In this document: piece after piece, positions 1 to 8,239 of the stretch
Position numbering within the stretch: position 1 is the stretch's first letter
Layout of the letters: each line of letters starts with the position of its first letter
Notes under the pieces: generated by a model
The model's input: only the letters and a program-made list of their open reading frames with translations
Told to the model about the DNA's origin: nothing
Database searches by the model: none
DNA from: Bradyrhizobium sp. BTAi1
Lineage (GTDB): Bacteria; Pseudomonadota; Alphaproteobacteria; Rhizobiales; Xanthobacteraceae
DNA: 64,000 bases
Direction: 5' to 3'
NCBI RefSeq assembly: GCF_000015165.1
Contig: NC_009485.1
Coordinates: forward strand, 4,235,501-4,299,500
Position numbers and translations under genes: made by a program

Positions 1-64
1 TCCCTACGCCTATTATGGTGGACCGTACTACCATCGGTACCACCACTGGCGGCACCATTGGTAA
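1..64 (+). CDS. C-terminal end of a Tyr/His/Trp-rich protein (partial)
   Basis: Only the last 20 codons are in the window. Frame 2 reads a low-complexity tail made of Tyr, Gly, Pro, His, Arg and Trp, ending at TAA (62-64), and a strong hairpin follows 14 bases later. Tails of this composition are common in small exported proteins of Bradyrhizobium. The start, length and function lie outside the window. The composition together with the stop-then-terminator arrangement makes a real gene end likely; no function can be given. Confidence 0.6.
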   Translation, partial: PYAYYGGPYYHRYHHWRHHW

Positions 65-77
65 AACTATGAATGCG

Positions 78-113
78 AGAGAGCCCGGAGGCCCGGCCCC
101 CGGGCTCTCTTCG
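78..113 (+). terminator. Terminator hairpin after the partial first gene
   Basis: A perfect 10-bp GC-rich stem (GAGAGCCCGG, 79-88, with CCGGGCTCTC, 100-109; extended by A78-T110) has an 11-base loop. It begins 14 bases after the stop of the upstream gene and is followed by a short T-containing stretch. This fits an intrinsic terminator for that gene. Confidence 0.7.
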
Positions 114-179
114 ATTTGCGCGCGATGTGGGCGCGGGCCTTGGCCCAGCGCGGGATGGCGGCGCCCGTGCAGCAGCGCG

Positions 180-344
180 CTACTCGGCGGCTTCGCCGCG
201 ATCGGCTCGCTTCCAGGCAAGGCTCGCATATTCCTCGCGTTCGCGCGCGAACCTCTCCTGGGTTGATCTGAACCGCGCAATGCGGGCGGTGATTTCGGCG
301 CGCTCCTGCGCACGCCGATCGTCTTGCGTCTCTTTGTGTCCCAC
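180..344 (-). CDS. Small charged coiled protein (54 aa)
   Basis: A GTG-started minus-strand frame gives a 54-residue protein rich in Arg, Glu and Ala, with the core ARIARFRSTQERFAREREEY and the ending RADRGEAAE. The heptad-like charge pattern suggests one long helix or coiled coil. It resembles small hypothetical proteins I know from Bradyrhizobium that carry an 'IARxxATQxxFxREREEY' core, but no function is known to me. The frame opens at a stop at 363-365, so GTG at 344 is the only reasonable start. It has no signal peptide. The reading rests on composition and recall of similar proteins, so confidence is moderate. Confidence 0.5.
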   Translation of the reverse strand: MGHKETQDDRRAQERAEITARIARFRSTQERFAREREEYASLAWKRADRGEAAE

Positions 345-651
345 GGATGTTCTCTGCTCTGGTCAAATCCGACGAGGCTCGCCCTGAGACGCATGACAAA
401 CTTCCTGGCGAATCGCTGTCGTGATGTGGGTGCCCGATTGGGGCGTGATTGCGGACGCCGGTCGCCATCACATGCCCGCTCACCATTTGGCTGGGGACAG
501 CAGCGCCGCCATGCCTGGCTCCAGTAGAACACGCAGCCACGGACTCGTATCGCTTGCATCGCGGCGACCCAGCCTCGGTTCGGGCGCATGAGACTTGGTC
601 GCCGGCCGTGCTAAACTCGCAGCAATGAATGACTGGTTCGGGTGAGCCGCG
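345..651. other. Intergenic stretch, nothing recognised
   Basis: This is about 300 bases between the small minus-strand gene and the Sir2 gene. Several overlapping open frames cross it, but none shows a convincing start signal, domain or composition. It probably holds the promoters of the two divergent neighbours. I could not pick out a clear -35/-10 pair or dyad. Confidence 0.4.
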
Positions 652-1413
652 ATGATCCGATCTGATCTGCAGGATGGCGTGAACCGCTTGGGCGATATGA
701 TCGCGGCCGCCAAGGTGATCGTGCCGTTCACGGGGGCCGGCATTTCGACGGAGGCCGGCATCCCCGACTTCCGTTCGCCCGGAGGGCTATGGACCCGCAA
801 CCGGCCAATCGACTTCCAGGAGTTCGTCGCCAGCCAGGATGCCCGCGATGAGGCTTGGCGCCGGCGCTTTGCGATGCAGGAAACGTTTGCGGCGGCGCGA
901 CCAAGCCGGGGCCACCGCGCACTCGCCGCGCTCTACCGTGCCGGCAAGATCCCCGCGGTGATCACGCAGAACATCGACAATCTGCACCAGGACTCCGGCT
1001 TCGCCCCCGATCACGTCGTCGAGTTGCACGGCAACACCACTTACGCGCGCTGTATCGGATGCGGGCAACGCTATGAGATCGGCTGGGTGCAACAGCGCTA
1101 TGCCGCCGACAACGCTGCGCCCGACTGCCCGGCCTGTGCCGCGCCGGTGAAGACGGCGACGGTGTCGTTCGGTCAGGCGATGCCGGAAACGGAGATGCAG
1201 CGCGCGACCGAGCTGGCGCAGCATTGCGATCTCTTCATCGCGATCGGCTCGTCATTGGTTGTATGGCCGGCGGCGGGCTTTCCATTGATGGCAAAGCAGG
1301 CGGGTGCACGACTTGTCATCATCAACCGGGAACCGACTGATCAGGACGACGTTGCTGATCTCGTCATTCACGATGACATCGGCGAAGTGCTTGGTCCGTT
1401 CCTCCGTAATTGA
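652..1413 (+). CDS. Sir2-family NAD-dependent protein deacylase
   Basis: A 253-residue bacterial sirtuin, expected to remove acetyl or other acyl groups from lysines using NAD+ in the cytoplasm. All hallmarks are present: GAGIS (28-32), GIPDFRS (36-42), TQNIDNLH (105-112), the catalytic His126 in VELHG, four zinc cysteines (C134, C137, C159, C162) and the NAD-binding GSS (199-201). Length is normal for the class. The bacterial desuccinylase signature Tyr/Arg pair is not obvious, so deacetylation is the safer call. ATG at 652 follows a weak GGGTGAG. It stands alone between a small minus-strand gene and the cold-shock gene. The name cobB would fit but subclass was not tested. Confidence 0.92.
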   Translation: MIRSDLQDGVNRLGDMIAAAKVIVPFTGAGISTEAGIPDFRSPGGLWTRNRPIDFQEFVASQDARDEAWRRRFAMQETFAAARPSRGHRALAALYRAGKIPAVITQNIDNLHQDSGFAPDHVVELHGNTTYARCIGCGQRYEIGWVQQRYAADNAAPDCPACAAPVKTATVSFGQAMPETEMQRATELAQHCDLFIAIGSSLVVWPAAGFPLMAKQAGARLVIINREPTDQDDVADLVIHDDIGEVLGPFLRN

Positions 1414-1613
1414 ACGGAAATTGATGCATTTTTGCCTGCATGTCTGTTCATATGCCTCACTGAAACCGATTTTTGTCTATGCGCGGCACGAGGGAATGTT
1501 ATCTTTGATTCGAGAGATTCGCGTGGCTCGCCGTGGGTATAAGTGGTGATCATGCGGTTAAGAACGCCGTTGCAGGGGTGGCGGCTCACAATTTATCTGT
1601 GAGGTCCGGGGTT

Positions 1614-2267
1614 ATGGGGTCGGACGGATTTGAGTCCAAGAAGCTCGGGTTACCGGTTGCTGGTGTGTCCGCACCCAACCGTCTCGGGGCAGACTATCAA
1701 GGCGGTGTCGCGCGCGACGCAGCGATCGATGCGCTAGCCGGTCTTGGCGAGAACCTCGTCGAAATCAGCGGCGTCATCAAATGGTTCGACGCGTCGAAGG
1801 GATACGGCTTCATCGTTCCCGACAATGGCTGGCCGGACGTGCTGCTGCACGTCACGGTGCTCAGGCGCGACGGCTATCAGACGGCTTATGAAGGCGCTCG
1901 ACTCGTGGTCGAGTGCGTTCAGCGCGCCAAGGGCTACCAGGCCTTTCGCATCGTCTCGATGGACGAGTCGACCGCGATCCATCCGGCGCAGATGCTGCCG
2001 CCGCGTACCCATGTGACGGTCACGCCGACCAGCGGGTTGGAGCGTGCGCAGGTCAAATGGTTCAACCGGCTGCGTGGCTTCGGCTTCGTGACCTGCGGCG
2101 AGGGGACCCCGGACATCTTCGTCCATATGGAGACCTTGCGCCGCTTCGGCATGACCGAGCTGCGGCCCGGCCAGTGGGTGCTGGTCCGCTATGGGCCGGG
2201 CTCCAAGGGCATGATGGCGGCAGAGATCCATCCCGAGACTGGCTCTCCGGCGCTGTCGTCGCACTGA
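1614..2267 (+). CDS. Double cold-shock-domain protein
   Basis: A 217-residue protein with two cold-shock (OB-fold) domains joined by a linker. The first spans about residues 50-118 with RNP1 KGYGFI (62-67) and RNP2-like VLLHV (76-80). The second spans about 144-208 with RGFGFV (154-159) and IFVHM (168-172). Such proteins bind single-stranded RNA/DNA and are thought to act as RNA chaperones; double-domain forms are common in Rhizobiales. The first 45 residues are not conserved-looking. ATG 1614 was chosen over an in-frame GTG at 1533 because GAGG lies 9 bases upstream. The 200 bases before it may be a structured 5' leader. A hairpin follows the stop. Confidence 0.9.
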   Translation: MGSDGFESKKLGLPVAGVSAPNRLGADYQGGVARDAAIDALAGLGENLVEISGVIKWFDASKGYGFIVPDNGWPDVLLHVTVLRRDGYQTAYEGARLVVECVQRAKGYQAFRIVSMDESTAIHPAQMLPPRTHVTVTPTSGLERAQVKWFNRLRGFGFVTCGEGTPDIFVHMETLRRFGMTELRPGQWVLVRYGPGSKGMMAAEIHPETGSPALSSH

Positions 2268-2302
2268 GCCAAGGGTCGGAACGCAGCGACTGCGGAATTC
2301 GG

Positions 2303-2332
2303 CAGCCCCGGGGAGACCTCTTCCCGGGGCTG
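2303..2332 (+). terminator. Terminator-like hairpin after the cold-shock gene
   Basis: A perfect 10-bp inverted repeat, CAGCCCCGGG (2303-2312) with CCCGGGGCTG (2323-2332), has a 10-base loop. It lies 35 bases after the cold-shock gene stop and before tRNA-Pro. No T-run follows, so it may be a weak or Rho-assisted terminator, or an mRNA-stabilising structure. Confidence 0.5.
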
Positions 2333-2464
2333 ATGCGTTCTCAGCCGGCGCCTTGCGGAAGCGTGTCTTGGCCACCCGTCTCTCGACCGCCCGCCGGGAG
2401 CAGACCGTCCGCGGTCTTGCTGCGGAGCCCGCGAGCGTGTAGTGACGTGGTCCTTCCAGGAGAT

Positions 2465-2541
2465 CGGGGTATAGCGCAGCCTGGTAGCGCGGCAGTTTTG
2501 GGTACTGCAGGTCGTTGGTTCGAATCCAGCTGCCCCGACCA
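2465..2541 (+). tRNA. tRNA-Pro (anticodon TGG)
   Basis: The 77 bases fold as a standard tRNA. The acceptor pairs CGGGGTA with TGCCCCG and CCA is encoded at the 3' end (2539-2541). There is a D-arm with GG, an anticodon stem GCAGT/ACTGC around loop TTTGGGT (anticodon TGG) and a T-arm with GGTTCGAATCC. It reads CCA and, by wobble, other proline codons. It stands alone and no integrated element was seen at its 3' end. Confidence 0.97.
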
Positions 2542-2638
2542 TTTCCCAGGCGGTACGGCCGCCGGGTTTCCCTCATCCGGATATGCCCGTCAGAGCAAGC
2601 GCCGGAGCTCGCCGCGTCGGAGCGCGGCGCATCCCCCC

Positions 2639-2686
2639 AAAAAAATTCGGATGCCCTCGCAGCGGCAAGACCCGAGAGCATCCGAA
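2639..2686 (-). terminator. Intrinsic terminator of the ABC exporter operon
   Basis: On the minus strand a stem formed by 2678-2686 and 2646-2654 (9 bp), extended after a single mismatch by 4 bp (2673-2676 with 2656-2659), is followed at once by seven T's (plus-strand A's 2639-2645). It lies about 120 bases past the stop of the exporter ATPase gene. It is a classic Rho-independent terminator for that operon. Confidence 0.75.
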
Positions 2687-2807
2687 GTGGAGCGGGTGAA
2701 TCCGGGGAAGGAACATCCGCCAAGCCGCACAACAGCGGAAAGGCCTTGGGGCGTCTTTGCGCTAAATCAAATACATAGAAGGCAGGCGGACCGGCGGCCG
2801 CAGGCCG

Positions 2808-3512
2808 TCAGCGCACTGGCGGTTGCGCCTGCACGTCGTCCGCGAGGCGGCCGTCCACGATATGGACGCGCCGCTGCATCTGCGCGGCGAGATTGAGGTC
2901 GTGGGTCACGGCGACGACCGTCTTGCCGCGCATGATCACGAGGTCACGCAGGATGCCGAACACCTGCGCCGTCGCTGCGGTGTCGAGACTGCCGGTCGGC
3001 TCGTCGGCGAGGATCACCGGTGGATCGTTGGCGAGCGCACGGGCCACGGCCACGCGCTGACGCTGGCCGCCGGACAGCTTGTCCGGCGTCTTGCGCAAAT
3101 GGTCGGCGAGGCCGAGCGAGGCGAGCAGCTCCTCGGCGCGCTGCGTGATGCCCCGGGCCGACAGCCGCCCCAGTGCCCGCATCGGCAGCGCGACATTCTC
3201 GGTGATCGAAAATTCCGGCAGCAGGAAATGAAACTGGAAGACAAAGCCGAGACGCGACAGCCGCATCTCCGCGCGTTCGTCCTCGGTCATGGCGGTCGTG
3301 GAGCGGCCATCGATCAGCACGTCGCCCCGGGTTGGAAGATCGAGCAGACCCAGAAGGTAGAGCAGGGAGGATTTGCCCGACCCGGACGGGCCGGTGATCG
3401 CGATAAATTCGCGCGCGCCGATCGCAAGGTTGATGTCGGCGACTAGGGTCACCGGCACCTCGCCGGGCAGGATCCTCGTTACCTGGCGCGCTTCGATCAG
3501 CGGGGGGCTCAC
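2808..3512 (-). CDS. ABC exporter ATP-binding protein (LolD/MacB-type)
   Basis: The 234-residue ATPase of a three-gene exporter. Walker A GPSGSGKSS (41-49), the Q-loop near Gln93, signature LSGGQ (146-150) and Walker B VILADEP (166-172) are all present. Sequence style and partners place it with the LolD/MacB/DevA ATPases, which drive a FtsX-like permease rather than forming a classical import channel. Its ATG overlaps the permease stop by 4 bases, so the two are translationally coupled. It is the last gene of the operon, followed by a strong terminator. The substrate is unknown; MacAB-like pumps export peptides, lipids or macrolides. Confidence 0.9.
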   Translation of the reverse strand: MSPPLIEARQVTRILPGEVPVTLVADINLAIGAREFIAITGPSGSGKSSLLYLLGLLDLPTRGDVLIDGRSTTAMTEDERAEMRLSRLGFVFQFHFLLPEFSITENVALPMRALGRLSARGITQRAEELLASLGLADHLRKTPDKLSGGQRQRVAVARALANDPPVILADEPTGSLDTAATAQVFGILRDLVIMRGKTVVAVTHDLNLAAQMQRRVHIVDGRLADDVQAQPPVR

Positions 3513-4744
3513 GTCGCACCCCGGATGATATCGACGGGATGCAGCCGCGCCGCGGCGCGGGCCGGGAAGTAGCCGGCCACCACGCTCGACAGCAGCGCCA
3601 CGGCGGTGGCGAGCAGATAGTGCTTCAACGAATACAAGACGGGCAGGTGATTGTAGTCGGAGAACGGCGTCTTGAACTCGAGCGAGGCAAGCCCGCGAGT
3701 CAGGAGATAGCCGAGCACCCAGCCGAAGGCCGCGCCGGTCAGACCGATGAACAGCGCCTCGATGATGAAGATGCTGCGGATGGTCCGGTCGCGAAAGCCG
3801 AGCGATTTCAGGATCGCGATGTCGCGGGTCTTCTCATGCGTGATCGTCGAGATGATGTTGTAGGTGCCGAAGCTCGCGACCAGCAGGATGGCGCCGACGA
3901 TCGTGTACATCAGCACGTTGCGCAGCGTGATCGCCGACAGCAGATCCTCCTGCGCCTCCTGCCAGGAGATCGCCTTGTAGCCGGTCTGTTCCCCGATCCG
4001 TTCGCTGATCAGCCGGGCCTGCATCGGATCGTTGGTCCGGATGCGGATCTCGTTGATGATGCCGGTCTGGCGCTCGAGGATCTGCGCGGTGCGCAGCAGC
4101 ACATAGCCGGTGGTCTCGTCGGTGGCGCGGAAGCCGGAGTGAAAGGTGCCGACGACCGTGGCGTTCATGCTGATGCCCTGGGCGGAGGCGAGCGTGATGT
4201 TGGAGTTCACGCGCGCCCCGAGCTTGGCCGCGAGCCGGTCGCCGAGCAGGATTGCGTGCGACGAGCGATACAGCGAATTGAGGCTGCCCTGGCGCATATG
4301 GCTGGCAAGGGTCGAGACCTCGTTTTCGGTGCGCGGGTCGATGCCGATGATCGCGACGGTGAGATTGCGGCCGGCGAAGCGCAACACCGCCTTGGATTGC
4401 ACGGACGCCGTCAGTGCACCGGGCACCCAGCCCTGCAGTGAGGCGATCGTCGCCATCGGGTTCTTGATGCCGGGGCGCCGCACATTCGGCTTCAGGCCGT
4501 GGAATTCGGCGGCCGCATAGATCTGATCGGCCGGTTGACGGCTCGGCTCGCGCAGCTCGTCGGTGATCGAGATGTGCGGCAGCGCGTCGACCAGGGTGCG
4601 GATGAAATCGTCCTGGGATCCCTCCATCATGGCCGCCATCATCACCGAGAACGCCACGCCGGTCATCACCCCGGCGATCGCGACCAGCGTCTGCCGAGCG
4701 CGATGACGCACATGGGTCCAGGCGATGGTGAGGACCAGGCTCAT
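3509..4744 (-). CDS. FtsX/MacB-like ABC exporter permease
   Basis: A 411-residue inner-membrane permease with the FtsX-family layout: one N-terminal membrane helix (about 18-42), a large periplasmic domain (about 45-265) and three C-terminal helices (from about 275 to 400). The C-terminal region carries a typical 'HEKTRDIAILKSLGF' cytoplasmic loop. Unlike MacB, the ATPase is a separate polypeptide encoded next. It overlaps both neighbours by 4 bases (ATGA), upstream with the adaptor and downstream with the ATPase. It would couple ATP hydrolysis to mechanical work in the periplasm; the substrate is not evident. Confidence 0.88.
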   Translation of the reverse strand: MSLVLTIAWTHVRHRARQTLVAIAGVMTGVAFSVMMAAMMEGSQDDFIRTLVDALPHISITDELREPSRQPADQIYAAAEFHGLKPNVRRPGIKNPMATIASLQGWVPGALTASVQSKAVLRFAGRNLTVAIIGIDPRTENEVSTLASHMRQGSLNSLYRSSHAILLGDRLAAKLGARVNSNITLASAQGISMNATVVGTFHSGFRATDETTGYVLLRTAQILERQTGIINEIRIRTNDPMQARLISERIGEQTGYKAISWQEAQEDLLSAITLRNVLMYTIVGAILLVASFGTYNIISTITHEKTRDIAILKSLGFRDRTIRSIFIIEALFIGLTGAAFGWVLGYLLTRGLASLEFKTPFSDYNHLPVLYSLKHYLLATAVALLSSVVAGYFPARAAARLHPVDIIRGAT

Positions 4745-5841
4745 GGCGCTGCAGTCTCGATCTCCATCGGCCGGACCCGTTCGCCGTCTTTGATGTCGGC
4801 AGTCGCGGGGGCTGCCACCATCTCGCCCTGCTGCGCGCCTTCGAGGATCTCCACGGCCGCGGAGCCTCTGATGCCGACGCGGACCTTCCGACGGTGCACA
4901 CGGCCGTCGTCAATGACCAGCAGGCCGTTATTCACGACGGCATTGGCCGGCACGAGCAGCACATCGGCCTTCTCGCGGCTGACGATGTTGGCCTCGACGC
5001 TCATGCCGACACGCAGCGGCGTGTCGTCGGGCAGGCCGATCCGGACGCGGAAGGTCTTGGCAACGGGATCGCCCGCCGGCGTGATCTGCTTCACCGTTCC
5101 GGGCAGCGCCTGGCTGCCGAACGCATCGCTGCGCAGCAGCGCCTTCTGCCCGACCTGGACGCGGGGGATGTCCTCTTCATTGACGTCGGCGATCACCCAG
5201 AGCGGCTTCTCCAGGCCGACGCGATAGAGGATGGTGCCGGGGTCGACCATGTCGCCGACCTCGCCATCCTCCTTGAGCACGACGCCATCCATCGGCGACA
5301 CCAGCCTGAAATAATCGAGGCGCTGGCTCTGCGCCGCGATCTGGGCGCGGATGCGGGCGAGGTCGCTTTCGGAGCGCTGATAGGCCTGCGACGTGGACGC
5401 GCCGCGCGCCAGCAGCTGTGACTGCCGCTCGAATTCGTGCCGCTGAAACTCCTCCTGCGCGCGCAGATCGTTCAGGGTGGCCAGCGCCTCCTTGTCGTCG
5501 AGTCGCGCCAGCAGGTCACCAGCCTTGACCGCCTTGCCCTCGCAGCGACAGCGCTCGACGATGCGGCCGCGCACCAGCGGCGTGGTGCGCGACCATGTCT
5601 CCGGCTCGACCGCTCCGGTGGCATAGACGATCTCGGCGGCCGTGCCGCGCGTGATGCGAACGACCGTGATCGCAGGTCCGCGCAGCCACCATGCCGCCAG
5701 CGCGGCCGTCGCGGCGAGAGCCAGCAGCATCGTGAGCAGGCCAGGCCAGGGAAAGCGACGCCGGCCGCGGTCGGCGGCCGGCGGGGCAGGTGGATGGTTG
5801 GCGGCAATCGCGCTGGATCGATCCGGCGTCAGCATGTCCAT
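4741..5841 (-). CDS. Periplasmic adaptor (HlyD/MacA-type) of the ABC exporter
   Basis: A 366-residue membrane-fusion protein. A Pro-rich cytoplasmic start is followed by a membrane anchor (about 33-53). Next come a split lipoyl/barrel-sandwich domain (GAVEPE… and MDGVVLKEDGEVGD…), a short alpha-hairpin (about 125-170) and beta-barrel and C-terminal domains. It should bridge the FtsX-like permease to an outer-membrane channel such as a TolC homologue, which is not encoded here. It is the first gene of the exporter operon. Its start lies 37 bases after the stop of the eRF1-like gene, which may share the transcript. Two ATGs (5841 and 5835) are close; the first was kept. Confidence 0.88.
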   Translation of the reverse strand: MDMLTPDRSSAIAANHPPAPPAADRGRRRFPWPGLLTMLLALAATAALAAWWLRGPAITVVRITRGTAAEIVYATGAVEPETWSRTTPLVRGRIVERCRCEGKAVKAGDLLARLDDKEALATLNDLRAQEEFQRHEFERQSQLLARGASTSQAYQRSESDLARIRAQIAAQSQRLDYFRLVSPMDGVVLKEDGEVGDMVDPGTILYRVGLEKPLWVIADVNEEDIPRVQVGQKALLRSDAFGSQALPGTVKQITPAGDPVAKTFRVRIGLPDDTPLRVGMSVEANIVSREKADVLLVPANAVVNNGLLVIDDGRVHRRKVRVGIRGSAAVEILEGAQQGEMVAAPATADIKDGERVRPMEIETAAP

Positions 5842-5878
5842 GGTCGACTGGACCCTGCGACGGGAAGGCAGCTTCTAT

Positions 5879-6283
5879 TCAGCCCGCGGTGCCCGTCGCA
5901 ACGCGAGGCGGCGCCATTTTGAAGTGCTGCTTGGCATAGGCGACGATCTGGCGATCGGTTGGATGATCGGCGGCTTCGACGGCGACGATCCGCTTGCCGA
6001 CCGCAGGATGCTTCTCGTGCAGGTACTTGGCAAGCTCCGTCTTCGCGCTCGCTGGACCGATGATCAGGATCTCGCCGGCATCGTTGAGCGCGGCCGCGAT
6101 CTCCTCCAGGAAATGCTTGTCGGGCGCGGCATGGCCGCTGCCGATGGCGTTCGCCTTGTGGTGCAGATGCTTGGTCTGCAGATGCGGATGCAGCGTCAAC
6201 TCGTCGGAACCGGTGAGACCGATATGGAACAGCTTGGCCTCGCTGTGGTCGAGCCACACGACGGCATGAAAATGAGTCGGCAT
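5879..6283 (-). CDS. eRF1-domain-like 'translational machinery' protein
   Basis: A 134-residue cytoplasmic protein beginning MPTHFHAVVWLDHSEAKLF. It has a His-rich middle (HPHLQTKHLHHKAN) and an alpha/beta C-terminal half with EILIIGPASAKTELAKYL and HPAVGKRIVAVEAADHPTDRQ. I recognise the type as the short alphaproteobacterial proteins annotated as translational machinery protein, related to domain 3 of eRF1/Pelota (baeRF-like, L7Ae-type fold). That assignment is from recall, and a ribosome role is inference. ATG 6283 was chosen over the in-frame ATG at 6355 because AAGGA precedes it and the domain starts there. The His cluster could bind metal. Confidence 0.65.
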   Translation of the reverse strand: MPTHFHAVVWLDHSEAKLFHIGLTGSDELTLHPHLQTKHLHHKANAIGSGHAAPDKHFLEEIAAALNDAGEILIIGPASAKTELAKYLHEKHPAVGKRIVAVEAADHPTDRQIVAYAKQHFKMAPPRVATGTAG

Positions 6284-6422
6284 GATCTGGTCCTTGTCAG
6301 CAAATCGCCGCGTGAGCAGGCGGCACGTGCGCTCAGGGAGCGCGCGCCGCGGCACGCGGCACCATTGTGCTGACGACCTTAGCCAGCCCGGACCAGGCCC
6401 GGCTTGATGCAGGTCAACGGGA

Positions 6423-6445
6423 AGGCCGCCGCGTGCGGGCGGCCT
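6423..6445 (-). terminator. Hairpin after opgC
   Basis: An 8-bp perfect stem, AGGCCGCC (6423-6430) with GGCGGCCT (6438-6445), has a 7-base loop. It lies just past the opgC stop on the minus strand. No T-run follows. It is likely to end or stabilise the opgC transcript. Confidence 0.4.
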
Positions 6446-6457
6446 CCCGGCACCGCC

Positions 6458-7615
6458 TCACTTCGCCGCGGCGGTCTTGGGTGTGGCTGGCTTCGGCAGC
6501 GGCTTGTCCTGGCGCTTCGACCACGAGATGTAATAGGCCACCGTCGTCATGATCGCGATCCCTGCGGCGCTCACCAGGATCTGCGCCAGCAGCGAGCCCG
6601 AGCTCAGCATCAGCGTGAAATGGCCGATGAAGGACAGGAAGACGCCGACGCAGAATACCGCGAGCGATTGCTGACCGCACACCACCAGCGGATCGAAGCC
6701 CTTCCATTCCAGGCCCGGCCATTCCTTCGGCACGAAGCGGATCACCAGGATGACGATCACCACGAAATGCAGGAAACGGTAGGGCGCGAGATTGGTCTTG
6801 TCGTTCGGATTGAACGCCGAATAGAGCCAGTGCGGCAACATCGTGCCATAGTCCGGAAAGCGGCCGGCCATGGTCATGATCAATGCGAGCAGCAGGTAGC
6901 CCAGACAGAAATAGAGTGTCGCCGGGGCCATGATGATGCCCATCGAGCGGCGCGCGCCGCCGAGCGCGCACCACGAGCCGAACACGAACAGCACCTGCCA
7001 GCAATACGGATTGAAATACCAAGTGCCGGCCGGATAGGCGGCGAAATTCCACCCCATCTGGCGCGCGAGGAGCCAAAGCACGATCGAGGCGATCATCGTG
7101 ATATCCGGCTGCCGCAGCATGAGCCACAGCACCGGCGGAAAGAAACCCATCAGCACGATATAGAGCGGCAACACGTCGAGATTGACCGGCTTGAACTTCA
7201 GGATGAGCCCCTGCGCCAGCGTATCGCTGGCATGGTCGACCAGTCCGGCAACGTTGAACTCGTCGATGATCTCGGAGACGCCGAAGCGTGTCGCCAGATA
7301 GCTGATGGCCACAATATATATGACGAACAGCACGATGTGAGCGACGTAGAGCTGCCACACCCGCTTGAACAGGCGGGTGGCGCCGACGATGAAGCCGCGG
7401 TCGATCATCATGCGGGCATAGACGAAGGACGCGGTATAGCCGGAGATGAACACGAACAGGTCAGCGGCGTCGCTGAAGCCGTAATTCCGGGTCGTGATCC
7501 AGTTCACCACATTGTCGGGGATATGATCGAGAAATATCGCCCAATTGGCGATGCCGCGGAACAGGTCGAGCCGCAGGTCGCGCCCTCTCTCGGGCAGCGT
7601 CGCATTGATTTTCAT
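6458..7615 (-). CDS. opgC: OpgC-type membrane acyltransferase
   Basis: A 385-residue polytopic inner-membrane protein of the OpgC family. OpgC proteins add succinyl or other acyl groups to periplasmic glucans. The N-terminus carries the family hallmark RDLRLDLFRGIANWAIFLDHIPDN and SDAADLFVFISGYTASFVYAR, followed by about nine more hydrophobic helices up to residue 365 and a basic C-terminal tail. Rhizobial cyclic glucans are substituted this way, which matters in osmoadaptation and host contact; that role is inferred here. It is a single minus-strand gene, and no glucan synthase gene lies nearby. Confidence 0.88.
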   Translation of the reverse strand: MKINATLPERGRDLRLDLFRGIANWAIFLDHIPDNVVNWITTRNYGFSDAADLFVFISGYTASFVYARMMIDRGFIVGATRLFKRVWQLYVAHIVLFVIYIVAISYLATRFGVSEIIDEFNVAGLVDHASDTLAQGLILKFKPVNLDVLPLYIVLMGFFPPVLWLMLRQPDITMIASIVLWLLARQMGWNFAAYPAGTWYFNPYCWQVLFVFGSWCALGGARRSMGIIMAPATLYFCLGYLLLALIMTMAGRFPDYGTMLPHWLYSAFNPNDKTNLAPYRFLHFVVIVILVIRFVPKEWPGLEWKGFDPLVVCGQQSLAVFCVGVFLSFIGHFTLMLSSGSLLAQILVSAAGIAIMTTVAYYISWSKRQDKPLPKPATPKTAAAK

Positions 7616-7841
7616 GGCCGCTTCAACGCACTGTTTTTGAATGAGGAAAGTTCGGGGAGCGGAAGGCGCCGTGGCAGTCGACCGAGATTGTCACGGGACG
7701 GCAGAATGACTATACCGTGCACGATAGACGGTCATGTCCAGGATGGGAATCACCGTTCCGTGCTGAAGCGTGCGTGTACCCCATCCCGGCCGTTTCCGCC
7801 AAACGCATGACGAACCGCTGCTCCGAGGGGCTCTTTCAGCC

Positions 7842-8147
7842 ATGACCGCACGCATTTTCAAGCCCGCCAAGAACGCGATGCAATCGGGCAAGGCCAAGAC
7901 CCGGGACTGGCAGCTGGATTACGAGCCGGAGCTGCCCCGCGCGGTCGAGCCGCTGATGGGCTGGACCTCCTCGTCGGACATGAAGCAGCAGGTCACCTTG
8001 CGCTTCGACTCGAAGGAAGAGGCCATCGCCTATTGCGAGCGCAAGGGCATTCCGTACCAGGTGATCGAGCCGAAGGAGCCGGTGAAGCGGCAGATCGCCT
8101 ATGCCGACAATTTCTCATTCCGCCGCGGCGAGCCTTGGACGCATTGA
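7842..8147 (+). CDS. NDUFS4-like complex I accessory subunit
   Basis: A 101-residue protein of the ETC complex I subunit family (homologous to mitochondrial NDUFS4/18-kDa subunit). Motifs are MTARIFKPAKNAMQSGKAKTRDWQLDYE near the start, PLMGWTSSSDMKQQVTLRFDSKEEAIAYCERKGI in the middle and the basic end YADNFSFRRGEPWTH. In alphaproteobacteria it binds the peripheral arm of NADH:ubiquinone oxidoreductase. The family is usually about 100 residues, so ATG 7842 is preferred over an upstream in-frame start at 7770. It lies apart from any nuo operon, as is usual. Confidence 0.9.
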   Translation: MTARIFKPAKNAMQSGKAKTRDWQLDYEPELPRAVEPLMGWTSSSDMKQQVTLRFDSKEEAIAYCERKGIPYQVIEPKEPVKRQIAYADNFSFRRGEPWTH

Positions 8148-8239
8148 TCTGGACGCCTTGATCCGGACGCTTTGAATCGCGTCCACCGATCGGATGGCCT
8201 TGATCGGGCCCCGCCGAGGAACGGTGACTGGTCATGAAT

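Noticed and set aside
67..540. 157-codon minus-strand frame near the left edge
   Set aside because: Arg/Ala/His-rich shadow; the better protein on this strand is the 54-residue frame at 180-344, which lies in a different frame.
2189..2542. Minus-strand frame beginning MVGAAGFEPTTC across the tRNA
   Set aside because: This is the familiar false protein translated from the antisense of a tRNA gene; it ends inside the cold-shock gene and has no support.
1734..2732. 332-codon minus-strand frame containing GSWIRTNDLQYPKLPRYQAALYP
   Set aside because: The same antisense-tRNA artefact in another frame, running opposite the cold-shock gene.
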